NCBI GenBank assembly: GCA_030248065.1
Contig: JASAMV010005193.1
Coordinates: 1-64,000, forward strand
Direction: 5' to 3'
DNA length: 64,000 nt
Origin: Rhynchonema sp. JSB1_4
Taxonomy: Eukaryota; Nematoda; Chromadorea; Monhysterida; Xyalidae
Part shown: positions 35,480-47,498 of the stretch, one piece after another
How positions within the stretch are numbered: the first letter of the stretch is position 1
Layout of the letters: each line of letters starts with the position of its first letter
The notes under the pieces: model-generated
Told to the model about the DNA's origin: nothing
Database searches by the model: none
What the model saw: only the letters and a program-made list of their open reading frames with translations
Translations under genes and position numbers: made by a program

Positions 35480-36470
35480 TCAATCAAGTCAGAGCTAAAA
35501 AAGCGATGTCACCGTCGGGTCCCCGACCCCAGAAACATAAACAGCAGACACATTATTGGAGATCAGATCACTATTGCACTATTTATTCGCATTGATCAAT
35601 ACTGAGTTCCGGTTCTAGTTCCGGTTCTGGCTCCCAAAAGTTCCAGATTTAAAAACCAATGCCACCGTTGGGTTTCTCGACCCCGAAAACCTATATACCG
35701 CACGCACTGTCGTTATGATCAGGTCAGTATTGTGCGACTTATTTGCATGGATAAATTCCGAGTTCCGGTTCCAGTTTCGGTTCTGGCTCCGGAGAGCTCC
35801 GGATTCAAAAACTAATGTCGCCATTGTATTTCTCGACCCCAAAAACCTATATATCGCCCCCACTTTCTTCATGATCAGGGCAGCATTGTGCTGTTTATTC
35901 ACGTGAATCAGTTTTGAGTTCCGGTTCTAGTTCCGGTTCTGGCTCCAAAAAGTTACGGATTTAAAAACCAATGTCACCATTAGATTTCTCGTCCCCGAAA
36001 ACCTATATATCGCTTAGCCACCACTTTCGCCCTGCTCACCCCAACTCATCCCGCTTCTCCCCTCCCCTCTCCAAAAAGTTACGGATTTAAAAACCAATGT
36101 CACCAAATTCCACCCCGAAAACAAACCGCAGCATTCCCCCCGTCTTTTTGATTAGACCAGTATTGTGCGACTTATTTGCATGGCTAAATATTGAGTTCCG
36201 GTTCCAGTTCCGGTTCTGGCTCCGAAGAGCTCCGGATTCAAAAACCAATGTCACCATTAGATTTCTCGACCCCGAAAACCTATATACCGGACGCACTGTC
36301 TTTATGACCAGACCAGTATTGTGCGACTTATTTGCATGGCTAAATACTGAGTTCCGGTTCCAGTTCCGGTTCTGGCTCCGAAAAGTACTGGATCCAAAAA
36401 CCAATGTCACCACCGAATTTCTCGACCTTCAAAACCCCCGGTACCGCGGCAGATTTCTCGTCCGATGCAT
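35480..36470. repeat. satellite, unit about 155 bases, six units
   Basis: GAGTTCCGGTTC boxes recur at 35603, 35757, 35913, 36190 and 36347, spaced about 155 bases with one irregular interval. Each unit also has TTTCTCGACCCCGAAAACC and GTGCGACTTATTTGCATGG. Left arm only. Confidence 0.85.
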
Positions 36471-36499
36471 CCCTGAGTTTTGAACGAACATTTTGCCGG

Positions 36500-36541
36500 A
36501 AAAAAAAAGAAAGAAAGAAAGAAAGAAAGAAGAAGAAGAAC
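36500..36541 (+). repeat. GAAA microsatellite
   Basis: A run of GAAA units followed by GAAGAA. Confidence 0.9.
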
Positions 36542-37038
36542 GTTTTTGCACTTTTTGACAGGCGTTGGGTACCGTAACTCCAAGACGCCGGTACCGATCA
36601 ACGTCAAATTTTGAACGCTGATGTAGGGTGGCCTAAGGCACCTTGTGGTTAAATATTGAAACCATCGGTGCTTTGTTGTGGAATTACTGGCCAGTGAAAA
36701 TTTTTTCTGCCGGCACTAACTCCGGACAACCATATGGGACATGCGCTACCGCGCATGCCCCGATGTGTATGTATAGGTACCACTTATGTATGTACGTACA
36801 GCGTGTGTCCAGCACATCCATTAAGATTACCACGGCTTGTTTTTTGCCCATGTATGAAACGCTGTATTAATCCAGCATTTTGTTTTTGTGAATTCTAGTG
36901 CCCGCAGCATAAATGCTTGAACTTCACGTTTCTCATGAATACGAAGGTAATAAGATAAATGCGGGTATCTGGTGTGATGATAGGATCGTTATTGCACAAA
37001 TGTAGCTGTGGACGCGTATGCAGCAGAATGAACTGTAG

Positions 37039-37342
37039 GGCTGCGATTAAATAAATGCGAATGCGGAAATTGGTGAGTAGCCAGGTGCGGAATGGCAAAT
37101 TTCAGCATTCCGCATTCCGCGCGTTTATCTGCTCACCTTTCGCGGAATCGTGCGCGCTTGGGTGACGATGACAACTTCCAGCGTGCTGGCCTCAAATGTA
37201 CCGTGTTAACGCAAACAGCGACTGAGATGTCCGACCAAAAACATAAAATTACTTGCAGAAATTCAAAATTCCGCAAACGTGAGCAGATAACCGCGGAATG
37301 CAGAAATTGGCCATTCCGCATTTATCTAATCGCAGCCCAGAG
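37039..37342. mobile_element. foldback element, shared by both arms
   Basis: GGGCTGCGATTAAATAAATGC opens it and its inverse closes it, with GCGGAATG motifs in the arms. The counterpart at 54098-54430 shows it predates the palindrome. Confidence 0.8.
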
Positions 37343-37349
37343 CGTATCA

Positions 37350-38283
37350 CCAAAACGTGTTATTGTTAAGATTGCAACTGGATAAAATGTACTTTCATGT
37401 GCGGGTAACGCCGAGCGAATATTTTGATTGAAAAAATAAGTGACGGCCGGTGTCAAATCCAAAGTTGGTAATCCTATTTTATAGTCTGCCTTTTCCCGTT
37501 TGTCCAGGCTTTCAACTGATGCAATTACATTTCGATCGGTAGATATATATTTGTTGTGTGTTATGCCGTATAGCTGCGGTATCCCTAGGTACGTCGCAGT
37601 GTCACGAGCGGTTGAATGAAACGGCCAACCAGGCGCGGTACGGTTGGAATACGAGTTCGTTAAATCTGACTGTATTGTTGCCAATCATATCTGGCGAGTG
37701 GCGGGAGGTATAACGTGTGCAGCGAAGTGTCCGTAATCGGCGCGGGAGGAATTGCTCGAATTCTGGTAGCAGTCTAAAAGCTGTGAAATACGTATTTTCA
37801 TCACCGGCATAAATGTGAAGACTTGGTCAGTGGAGCAAAAAAGGTGGCCACATTGGTGGCACGCTGTGAGAGTAGGTATGTTGTCCAAGTGAGAGAGTTC
37901 GTATGTACGCTGTGGACATAATGATCTCTTTGTCCACGAATTAACTGGACATTAAATAGGCACACATCCAGTGGTGCATTGTTCACATCGCAAGCGCATA
38001 TTTCGCGCCAAGAGTCCTGGAAAAACTCTAGATTTCTCAGTTCGAAACCGGTGTATATGTACAAATACAAACGCCTCGAACGTACAACCATTGTTTGTTG
38101 TGGCTCATCGTTGTTGACGCGTATTGCGGGCATTTGGATTAAAAAAGTAGAAAAATTGTTATAAAAAAACGCTGGTGTTGTTGGTGTTGCTGTTGTTGCC
38201 AATAAACAACCGGTTGGAAGCATGTGGTATTGGTCGCACCAATTACCATATAAGAATTCATCAAAATCAATCCTGATTTTCAC
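37350..38283 (-). pseudogene. unidentified gene remnant, left arm
   Basis: Open frames read LEFFQDSWREICACD, PLDVCLFNVQLI and WTTYLLSQRATNVAT on the minus strand. Their inverted counterparts at 53320-54040 keep the same frame for about 80 residues, and diverged relatives lie at 40350-40600 and 51500-51720. The frame conservation suggests former coding sequence, but stops and indels break it and I recognise no domain. Confidence 0.35.
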
Positions 38284-38505
38284 GTTCAGTCACTCTTAAC
38301 TACTGTGCTATTTGTGATTCTCACAAAACATTTTCAGCTGAAAATAATCTAGCAGATCAACCACGTTGGCGCAGGTCTGAAACATTCTCTTTACTACGTG
38401 TTTTGTGTGCGATCACGCAACGCAACGTCATTGCCCCGTCACTGTCCCGCTTTACGATTCAGGAAAAAAAGTTGACCAATTCTTATAAAGTCATTGTGCG
38501 ACCAA
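38230..38505. mobile_element. TA-MITE, TTGGTCGCAC family, nested in a duplicated target
   Basis: TA at 38228-38229 and 38506-38507. It sits inside the left 8-bp duplication of the hAT MITE that follows. Inverted relative to 43466-43741. Absent from the right arm. Confidence 0.92.
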
Positions 38506-38508
38506 TAT

Positions 38509-39014
38509 CAGGGTTGGGCAAAAAAAACGACGGCGTTTTTTCTTTAAAAAAACGACGTTTTTTTCAAAAAAAACGCCTGGGTCGTTTTTCGTTTTTTTAA
38601 ATCCTGAATTTCCTTGATTTTCCCTGATTTTTCAGGGAAGGTACCCTGATTATCAAGGAAAATCAATTTTTTGTCCCATTTTTTTCAAAAAATTTTCGAC
38701 CAATTTTTACTTTGTCGAGATACGTCGATGTACGGAGCTTGACTTTCAGTGATGACCCCGGCCAAAGTTGGTCCCATGATGCGGGTCTGATATGGGATCT
38801 TAACAACTCGCTGGAAAAGCGTTGAAACCCGTTTATTTGGCCTCAGAACACATAGAATTACTTCATTTAACCACGTTTTCTTCCCAACATGAGCGTTTTC
38901 CATTTTTTGGGGCATATTTTGGTCATCTGGGCGTCTAAAAAAACTTTTTTTTAAAAAGACGTTTTTTAACAAAAAACGCTTTTTTGAAAAAAAAACGTTT
39001 TTTGCCCAACCCTG
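38509..39014. mobile_element. hAT-like MITE, CAGGGTTGGGC family, copy 2
   Basis: The right duplication TGTGGTAT is at 39015-39022. The left one is TGTGGTA (38223-38229) plus T (38508), split by the TA-MITE. The empty site ATACCACA is at 53211-53218 in the right arm. Confidence 0.93.
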
Positions 39015-39359
39015 TGTGGTATGCCAGTGTAATTACGATGTCAGAACTCTATACGTAGTATCTACATTTTTGACAATTTTTTTTGACAACTTCTCACTGC
39101 TCGATCGTCATTAGTGTTGGTTTGATCGTTCTAAGGCCTCGATGGACGGGTATGGTTGGACTGCTGTATTTGTTTCTTAATCTGCAGTTATTATCTACAT
39201 ATACACATAAACAATGTTAACCGGTGTTGCTTGCCTTGGGATTTTTCCGATGTGATAAATGGTGACCACTTCCACCACCAACGTCAATGATCTTCATAGC
39301 AGGAATATGCGCATGAGTGGGTAGATAATGATCCATGTTTTGTCACGTGACATGGTCAA

Positions 39360-40260
39360 GACACGATTCGGTGAGCGGAAAAACCTAACTCTTTCAGAAC
39401 ACCGCCCATCATACGCGGAGAACCGGAACTCGAATTTGCATGGTGTGCTGTAAGTATGACCGGCTTAAATTTGTTTATTTCGTGTGTACGTTGTGTGAGA
39501 GTGTGATTTCGGGATTGTTGTGTTTTTTCTCCGGGGTGGAGGCCACAAGTGAAAATGAAAAAAAAATAATTTTTCGAGATAGGCCCCAGGGCATGGTCAC
39601 AATTTAAATAAGCCATACCCAAGTTTGCGAGTGTTGCGCCCAGACCCCCGAAGTGGCTGGGGATCTGCCCGAAGCACGGCAAACACTCAACTGTATATAT
39701 GCCGCAGCTGGCACGGCGCAAACCCGTTGAGCAGCGAACTCCCTCTTTTATGGTAGGTATTGAGCGGAGGTAGGCCGCGAATAGTTCAGTCACCGACCGA
39801 GTGAAAGAGCCTCTGTGCGTAATAGCTTCGACTCGGCGACACACGAACCTGTTTAACAGTTTGCCAACGCACTGAAAAAATGGAGAAACGGAGGATGAAT
39901 GCCTTTCGGATTTATGGTCTATAATATCTGTGAGAACACACGAACATTCGATGCCCGCGACGGAGACGCCGATCAAAAGCGCCTGTTGACTCCTGAAAGC
40001 CTCGGTGAATATCAAGAAATGCATCCCTGATGGAGTGAGGGAGGTCAGAATACAGAGAAAAGGGGATGACCTCAAACTAACAAAAGAGATAAATGAGCCA
40101 CCCATCAGAGTGATAGCTCTCATCGATCCCAGCCTCGCCATCTGGTCACCACCTCGCAAATGTCAAATTGCAACTGGAGCATCAATGACACCAGAGTGGG
40201 AGCTACTCCTGCGCATCAACACCCTGATCCATGTTGAGCCACGCGTCGGTGGTAGAAAAG
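39360..40260. repeat. unidentified arm block with open frames
   Basis: Open frames on both strands (for example KCIPDGVREVRIQRKGD on plus) recur inverted at 51900-52870. They look like a decayed repetitive or retroelement piece; I cannot assign a family. Confidence 0.3.
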
Positions 40261-41219
40261 CGGGTGTATGTGTGCGCGTGGGTTTTTTTATCGAACGTAT
40301 GTACATATACGTCAAGTGAACACCCCGTGCACTCTTAAGCTTTCGCCAAATCCGCAATCCGTGAGTGAATTGTTCCTCGAAATCTGGTAGCAGCCTACAC
40401 ACAGTGAGATATATCCACAGCCACAAACATGAAGAGTTGGTCAGTGGGAGAAAATCCAAAATCGGTAGCCAGACTGATGGCATGCTCTAAGAGTAGGTAA
40501 TGGTGTCCACGTGAGTGAGTACATACGTTGGGCATATTGATCTCCTTGTCCACGAATTATTGGACGATGGACATTAAATAGGCATGGACATTAAATCGTT
40601 GAATAGCGATCATTGTGCCCCTCAGGCGGACTATCACTCCACCTGAGCAGGACCGACATTCAAGAATCAGAGTATGGACCGGAGACATGTGAATAATGAA
40701 ACGCGTGGTTGAAATCACATAAAATGCATGCGTTTGCCTAACAAAAAATAAAATTCAGTTTCCGCACATTCAAAAACCTTCGGGGCATCGGGTATGGATT
40801 CGGATCTTGGTCGATTCCCCCATGTGATCCGCAAATTCATTTTACAATATTGACATTGGCGCTTTTTTTAGCGTTTCACGTCACTCGGAAGCCTGATAAA
40901 GCTCCAGTGGAGCACAGTTTGGTCACGGGTGTCAATTGGCACTTTACATACATATGTACATAACATAATGCAAGTGCAAAATGAAACCAAAAGCAGTCAA
41001 TTTTGAATTATTAATTGGTGTATATGTCTTCCATGGGACAGTTTTAGCGAGCCGGCATATGTGCTGGCTTTTAGCTATCGGGGGGTTCTTCGAAACTCAG
41101 GAGGACATCGAGGCTGGGAGGACACTGACACCCAGGGGGACATCGGGATTCAATTCAAAAATATGTACAATCGTCACCCCCCAAAGTGCGCGTCTTGCCC
41201 ATGCTTTAGATGATACATA

Positions 41220-41444
41220 GGGTGATATTTTCGAAACGGTGTAAAGGTCAGTTGGGTGTAAAGGTCGGTGTAAAGTTCGGTCGAAAGCTCGGTCGGCGTA
41301 GCTCGGTGTAAACATGAAACATTGCCTGCTGTTAACGTGGAATGTTTCATGTTTACACCGAGCTGACACCGACCGAGCTTTCGACCGAGCTTACACCGAC
41401 CTTTACACCCAACTGAGCTTTACACAGTTTCGAAAATGCCACCC
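41220..41444. mobile_element. foldback MITE, GGGTGATATTT family
   Basis: A short relative of 19590-20190. Its centre is TGAAACAT (41315) ... ATGTTTCA (41342). The corresponding place in the right arm holds GCCTAA hexamers instead. Confidence 0.8.
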
Positions 41445-41819
41445 AGAGCTATTGGCAACGCGCTGCACCTGCCGTCGTAACCGGTCATCGGTTTGAACCC
41501 GTCGGCTTCACTGGGCTTAAGTTTGTCCGATCACGTTCGAAGGCATCCGGGCTGATTTTGCTGGTATAAGGATATGCAGGTAGGTATGTACATATACATA
41601 GGTGTGCAGGTTAAATGGTTCAGAAATTCGTCCGGTTTTCCATATATTGCGACTTACACACAGCTCCATCGCTAAGTTTGCTGAAGACAGTTTCCACACA
41701 GCAAGCATTGCATTAGCGCCTGCGACAATTCATAGCGTTCTGCGTGAAAATTTTTCGAATGATGTACACAGCAGCTTATGAAACCCGTCTGATGCTTAAT
41801 GTTATTTGAAAAAATTCAA

Positions 41820-42296
41820 ATAATAATCCAGGCATAGAACGACGTCCGCTTCTTGACTGTGGAGCAAGACTTTCGAGCTCTGAAATAAGGATGAATATTG
41901 CGTGCGAAAGAAGCACTGGGAAACACATCAGACGCTCACGCAATCCGGCCAATCGATGATTTCCAAAGACACATTTTGGTTGCAGTTCAAATCAATCATC
42001 ATGAGCGAAGTACTTCATTTGGGATTCCTCTCTCCGAAGAAGTGAAAACAAATTGCGCGGTAACCTGCACAACTAACGACACATACTGCACACGGACATG
42101 AGTTGCGCCACGAGTAAGAAAGCGCTCGACGCAGCATAGTGATGTTGTGCGCCATTCCTGTCATTTACATTGTGCGCCCCTCGGGTTTTACATAAGTCCA
42201 CCACTGGTTCGTCTCATTTGGTGCTGTCTGAGCAGGATGAAGGTTCGAAAATAGTATAGGAGGTGATGCTGATCATCATTCATGAAATCCGACATC
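41820..42296. repeat. arm block, possible former exon
   Basis: The plus frame at 41898-42101 (RPIDDFQRHILVAVQ, GIPLSEEVKTN) is kept almost unchanged in the inverted copy at 51066-50836. A diverged paralogue lies at 27040-28270. It may be an exon; no family is recognised. Confidence 0.3.
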
Positions 42297-42304
42297 ACTC
42301 AGCG

Positions 42305-43043
42305 CAGTGGTTTTTTAAAAAAAAAAATTTTTTTTTTTTATTAAAAAAAAAATTTTTTTTTTAAAAAAAAAAATTCGTTCCAAAAGTTAAAAAAAAAATT
42401 TTTTTTTTATTATTTCAAAATTCGAAAATTTCTCTATTTTTTTGCTCTAAAAGTGCTATTTTTTGGATAAAAATTGCTACTGTTAACATCACCCGACCCT
42501 ACCATGGGTGTATTGGGTGCCATAATCGTTGTTTTGTGGCATCTAGACATAGTGCACACACTCACATGGCCTCTCATATGATTACACATGTACATGTGAC
42601 TGGGTGGGCATGCATTTATCCATGCAACAGACCCGAAAGCAGTGATTCGGTGTGATATTCACTCTATATTTACACTGTTTGTCACATATTTGCATTGGTC
42701 GTGTACCAAGAGGCAATAGTTTCACCCAAATTTACCGTCTTGAGTGTCACAAAGCCACACCAAGGCACCCACACCACGTGGAGGAAGTGTACGGGTGTGT
42801 ACCTGACTACTGTTGGTACTCATTGACCATTGTTTAGTATTGTTTTCGTGTCGTGAGTGCTTTATATGCACTTACCACACGTTATGGAAGAAAAATGCCA
42901 CTATTTTTTGCTTTAGCGCTCATTTTTTTTCGTTTCTGGCAGTTTTTGGCTGGAATAAAAAAATTTTTTTTTAAATTAAAAAAAAAATTTTTTTTTTAAA
43001 AAAAAATGGGGTTTGAATAAAAAAATTTTTTTATTAACCACTG
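42305..43043. mobile_element. hAT-like MITE, CAGTGGTT ends
   Basis: 739 bases with TIRs CAGTGGTT / inverse and an 8-bp duplication ACTCAGCG at 42297-42304 and 43044-43051. The right arm has the single ACTCAGCG (about 50680-50690, inverted). Both ends are A/T homopolymer blocks. Confidence 0.92.
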
Positions 43044-43465
43044 ACTCAGCGTAATGAGTGCTGTGTAGGGTCTCAAACTGTTACTTTCCGATCGCCCACA
43101 TGTGATACGGTTGTGGTGCTCGACAAGCACAATTTTTTTATTTACCAGCGCGTTCCAAAGACAGATCCACAGCAAGCAGCATTGGCGCAACTGGACTGAT
43201 AAGAATATACGCAACTTTGCATTTGTGTTTCGTGTCCAACACATATGTCGAAGTAAGACAACGTAAAAGTGCAAACATGCGAAAACAAGCTTGATTTTGG
43301 GCCCGGTAGAAGATACATTCCGCAACATCTACTGCTGACTTCGCATCTTTGAATGTTTGCCTTTTAGCGATGGTGTAGTTTGTGTGGACTGAAAGTCTGC
43401 TAGCCAGCGCAACGTGTAGCTCTAGGGCGTGCAAAGCAGTGTGTGTCTGCACGGTTGCATGGGTA

Positions 43466-43741
43466 TTGGTCGCACAATGACTTTATAAGAATTGGTCAAA
43501 TTTTTTTCCTGAATCGCAAAGCAGGCTAGTGACGGGGCAATGACGTTGCGTTGCGCGATCACACACAAAACACGTTAGTAAAGAGAATGTTTCAGACCTG
43601 CGGCAATGTGGTTGATCTGCTAGATTATTTTCAGCTGAAAATGTTTTGTGAGAATCACAAATAGCACAGTAGTTAAGAGTGACTGAACATGAAAATCAGG
43701 ATTGATTTTGATGAATTCTTATATGGTCATTGTGCGACCAA
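43466..43741. mobile_element. TA-MITE, TTGGTCGCAC family
   Basis: 276 bases, TA at 43464-43465 and 43742-43743; empty TA at 50253-50254. It lies 34 bases upstream of the left tRNA-like gene. Confidence 0.93.
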
Positions 43742-43774
43742 TATAAGTGCAACTTTGAGCCGCAGCTATACCGC

Positions 43775-43857
43775 GTTCCCGTAGCTCAGTTGGTAGAGCA
43801 ACTGGCTGTACAGGCCTGGTGGCTGGGAGGTCGGAGGTTCGAGTCCTTCCGGGAGCA
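43775..43857 (+). tRNA. tRNA-like gene, left arm, isotype uncertain
   Basis: 83 bases with GTTCCCG/CGGGAGC acceptor, GCTC/GAGC D-arm in a perfect A box (TAGCTCAGTTGG), and GGAGG-TTCGAGT-CCTTC T-arm with a perfect B box. The anticodon region is about 10 bases longer than a class I tRNA. Folding it with a 10-base intron puts GTA in the loop, but pairing is poor. It may be an intron-containing tRNA, a pseudogene or a SINE head. The right-arm copy differs in the loop (TGTCCAG for TGTACAG). Confidence 0.45.
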
Positions 43858-44050
43858 TACGTTTGGTGTGGCGGTTCAGAGTTCACATTTTGTTTCTGGT
43901 GTTTTTGTCAAGTCCCCCGATAAGTGCTCTTTTCAGTTCATGTGAACAATATCTTGCCGGAACAATACTTGTGTAAATTCCCAAACGCCGATTTCCTGAC
44001 GTTTTTCCCCACCACGCAGCACCTCAACCAACCAAACATGATACACTGGC

Positions 44051-44217
44051 AATTCTATAATGGGAGAAACTTTTCAACCGCGTTGCCTGATCCGTAAAGC
44101 TCATCGTGCGTACACTGGCTGCGGAATACGGACCGGTACGGACCGCTAGCCTGTGCACGCGTCATGCGCTTTACGGATCAGGCAACGCGTTTGAAAAGTT
44201 TCTCCCAATAGAATTGT
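44051..44217. mobile_element. foldback element shared by both arms
   Basis: GGGAGAAACTTTTCAA...CGCGTTGCCTGATCCG is mirrored by its inverse. The counterpart is at about 49795-49960. Confidence 0.8.
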
Positions 44218-44298
44218 CAGAGTATACGTATACGTGTACCGATCCACAGGCCTGCATCATTGCATCGTTTGTATTGGGGACTGAAGCGCACTGTGGTA

Positions 44299-44907
44299 CA
44301 GGGTTGTTTAAAAAAAGTGGTTAATTAAAAAAATTTAAAAATTTTTTTTGAAACTCAGAATTTGCTTTTTTTACTAAAAAAAGTTGCCCAAAATGGGCTG
44401 AAATGTCCAAAAATAGCCTTTTTCGAGGCAAAAAAATTGGCACTTTTTTCTGTGGACGGGCCAATTTTTTTTGAAACTCAGGGATGCTTTGTTTTACAGT
44501 GATTTGGACCATAATAATAAAAAGTGCAAAACCGGGCGCGCAAAGTCGATCTGACACGCAAGATTTGGGCTGTAATCGATATTTTGATGGTCGTATACCA
44601 GATATACGGCATTGGATGCATTAAAATACGTTGTACTGCATGCTACAATACATTAGAGTAACATCGTTAGTCAACATCAACCTCAGACTGGTAGGAGACC
44701 ATAGAATCTGCACAATACTACCGGGTGTCACCACACAAGTTGTGTCTCAGGCGAAAATTTTTCAATTTTTGAAAAATATGTTGTATCGATTTCATTTTTC
44801 CTGAAACGTCGTTTGCAACACTTTTTCCGAATAAAAAAAATTTTCGTCAAAAAATCAAAAAAAATTTTTTTTTAAAAAAGCTCGTTAATAAATTTTTTTC
44901 AACCCTG
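44299..44907. mobile_element. hAT-like MITE, CAGGGTTG ends, shared by both arms
   Basis: CAGGGTTG...CAACCCTG with GTGGTA on both flanks. The right-arm copy (49260-49712) lacks about 150 internal bases. Insertion predates the palindrome. Confidence 0.75.
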
Positions 44908-45275
44908 GTGGTAACTATTTACCGCTACGACCATTATCTCACGACCACGGACAGACTGTTTGGTCGTCAACAGAAAACAACGTCAACGCTGGTGGTCAAT
45001 GCCTGCCTGCCGAGCAAGTCCGAGTAAATGTGTGCGTGACATTCGTTGACGATTGACGATAACGACAATGCGTTGACTACATTAATATAAGCCCGATTAC
45101 CGTGATGACAACAGCGCGATCGAGAAGAGTCTCTGGACTGGATGACAGGGACGATTTCTGGTCCAAATGACAGAGATAACAACGTGGCAGAATGGTGACG
45201 ACAGGAGTTATGATCATGGATATGGACCTTAGGTCCGTTTCGAATAAGAAGTTCTGTGTTGATTTGGATGTTCAC

Positions 45276-46330
45276 CGGTACACGTGCTGTCCAAGGCGTG
45301 CACGTGCACTTTCAACCAAAAAATAGCAGAGAGAAGATTATAGTCAGTGTCGACTTATTGTACTGTCGTCAACCCAGATCGTCAGCTCCAGTCGTCAACT
45401 CACATGTGTAATTTCTCGCGCTCATTTAGGGCTGCTTGAGTTGAGGAAGAGAGTTGACCACTTCGGTTGACGACTATTCCATCAGCCAGACAGTCACGTT
45501 TTTTCGTTATGCAACACTCTTTGGGGGATTAACAGATCGGGGCGCTTTGCTCTGTTCTTTGTTCTCCTTGCCAGTCCCACTTCCATTTCACACCTTGTGC
45601 CTTTCATAGTGCACGTACATAATGTTTCTCGTTCAGACTGCGGCGCGTTTTTCAAAATACCAAAATACTTTTGTAATTTTCACCAATTTCACTAATTTAA
45701 GCTTAGAAAAGCGCACAATCTCGGTTGTAATGGTCTCAAAATTCCCATTATTTTCAGACTCAATTCAATTTCAACGAATTACGTGCGTGGCGTATTCTCA
45801 TGCCGGTTCGTGCGGGTGCGTTTTTTATGACATCGGCAGGGCAGAATGTATGGAGATTGCAAAGTCATCAGGTTTGGTCTGTGAATGGTTTCTGTTCATT
45901 ATCTCTATCAAGCAAAGATACCGTAACCCATCAATCACATAAATCAACTGTGAAACATCAGCTTACCAGCCTGTCAGATTTTGTAAACATGCACTGTAAG
46001 AAAAGAGAAACCACGATGTGCAATTATCCCATGTTCCGTTTGCTTGAACCACACTCAACCAAAGTACACCCAGGGCACTGGCATCAAAGCATGAAGTCGT
46101 GTAACGTGGACTTTATGATATGTACATTGTACATATGTGAATGCTTGACCAAGTGACATGAAAACATTTAAAACCTGTGTGATTATTTCAGCGGTGCAGT
46201 AACGCAAAAACCACGGAGATCGATCAGCGTGCAGAACAATGGTGTAACCACACACCGAGTGAAACATCAAAGGATGCAGCGCGCGGTTAGTGATGGGATA
46301 CTGTAAGTTACCATATACCGCTGCACATGC
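45276..46330 (+). repeat. direct repeat X, copy 1
   Basis: Repeated in the same orientation at 47499-48520 and, for its first 240 bases, inverted at 48640-48890. It contains a TTTTCAG acceptor followed by a Cys-rich frame (HAGSCGCVFYDIGRAEC at about 45797-45860). That could be an exon; copy 2 has an in-frame 3-base deletion and then a 2-base frameshift. Confidence 0.8.
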
Positions 46331-46495
46331 GGTCTTCCCGTATCTTCGAGGTTCACTTGGCTCAGTGCCAGCACATAATCAAATGTATGGTTTTCGTGCC
46401 GATTCTCACTTGAAGTCTGCCTGTACTGAGCATGACCCGGTCAATTCAGCAGCCGTGCGTAATTGTTGACCCTGGTCAACGCTTATACCGGGTCC

Positions 46496-46957
46496 GCCGC
46501 TATTGTTTTTGGATTTTGGACCTCGGTTTTTTACATTAATCGTTAGGCGGCACTGGGATGAAGAACATTAACCTTCAAGAACTTCACCAAAGGGACGTTT
46601 ACCCACCGAAATCGATCCACCAACATGGCTGTACTGGAGCAAATCACCCCAATATTGACGCACTTTGTGTGCATGGAAGTCAGGATTTCCTACCGTAACT
46701 ACCGTAACCCGCCGTCTATATGACGCCCCAGTGATTTTGAATCTCTCTTGTATAATTCCTGATCATCATGTGCAAATGTGCGTCAATAGCGGACAGTTTT
46801 GTTCCCGTGGGATCATCTTTGGCGGACCGATTTCGGTGGGTAATCGCCACTTTGGTGAAGTTCGTCAAAACTAATGTTCTTGATCTCGATGCCAACAAAC
46901 GATATAAGTAAAAAACCGAAATCGAAAACCAAAAAAACAATAGCGGCGGGGCCGCTT
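46496..46957. mobile_element. foldback MITE, GCGGCGGG family, copy 2
   Basis: Same family as 9279-9845, in opposite orientation; TA-type flanks. It occupies the palindrome spacer. Confidence 0.75.
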
Positions 46958-47213
46958 TAAGTTACATTTAGTGCGACTAACCCACTGGGAAGCCATGTGA
47001 CAATTATTCTGCAATTACACAATTGGGGCGGGGGGGGGGCTTTCCGAACCCAGTCCTGGTGACCCAGATTAACTCCTTTGGTGTGTAATCCCATTCCATT
47101 TCATGACTGTGTGACAACTGTTGCCTTTTTTGAACATATCGAGATTATTATGCATGCCACGGTGCTATAGTAAGTTTCTAATTTCGTTGCATCATCCATT
47201 TTTGCAGACGCTC

Positions 47214-47392
47214 GGGAACTCCCGTTCGAAGTCGAGGCAGGCAACAAGCTCAACACACAGTCAACAAGCCAAGCAGCTGGCTCGTGTGCGTTTCGAATGT
47301 TTCAGTCACACAAGCTGTGTGTGTCAGCTGCGTGGCTTGTTGACTGTGTGTTGAGCTTGTTGCCTGCCTCGACTTCGAACGGGAGTTTGCCT
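47214..47392. repeat. small palindrome in the spacer
   Basis: Arms AACTCCCGTTCGAAGTCGAG... and inverse, about 80 bases each, around a centre with ATGTTTCA at 47297-47304. Confidence 0.85.
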
Positions 47393-47498
47393 GCGTCCAA
47401 GAAAAAAACATCCAACCAGAAAACGCCTGAGTTGATCATGTGTGTGACATTGTTTGCGTTGTTGGTTTTTGCATGTGGCATTCACCTGGACGTTCACC

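Larger units (their letters stand above)
28172..45520. repeat. left arm of a 36-kb imperfect palindrome
   Basis: Blocks across this span recur inverted in 48640-63981. Examples: 28172-29240 with 63980-62910, 31323-32940 with 60990-58640, 43052-44910 with 50680-49260. Coding blocks are nearly identical, while other blocks differ by substitutions and transposon insertions. Unmatched left-only DNA includes about 34.25-36.7 kb and 40.5-41.2 kb. Confidence 0.93.

Noticed and set aside
35603..36370. CRISPR-like regularly spaced repeat
   Set aside because: Units are about 155-base tandem satellites in a eukaryotic context, without unique spacers or cas genes.
43730..43945. ORF containing VAQLVEQLAVQAWWLGGRRFES (and its mirror at 50051-50275)
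   Set aside because: This peptide type is a translation of a tRNA-like sequence; the frame runs through the A and B boxes.
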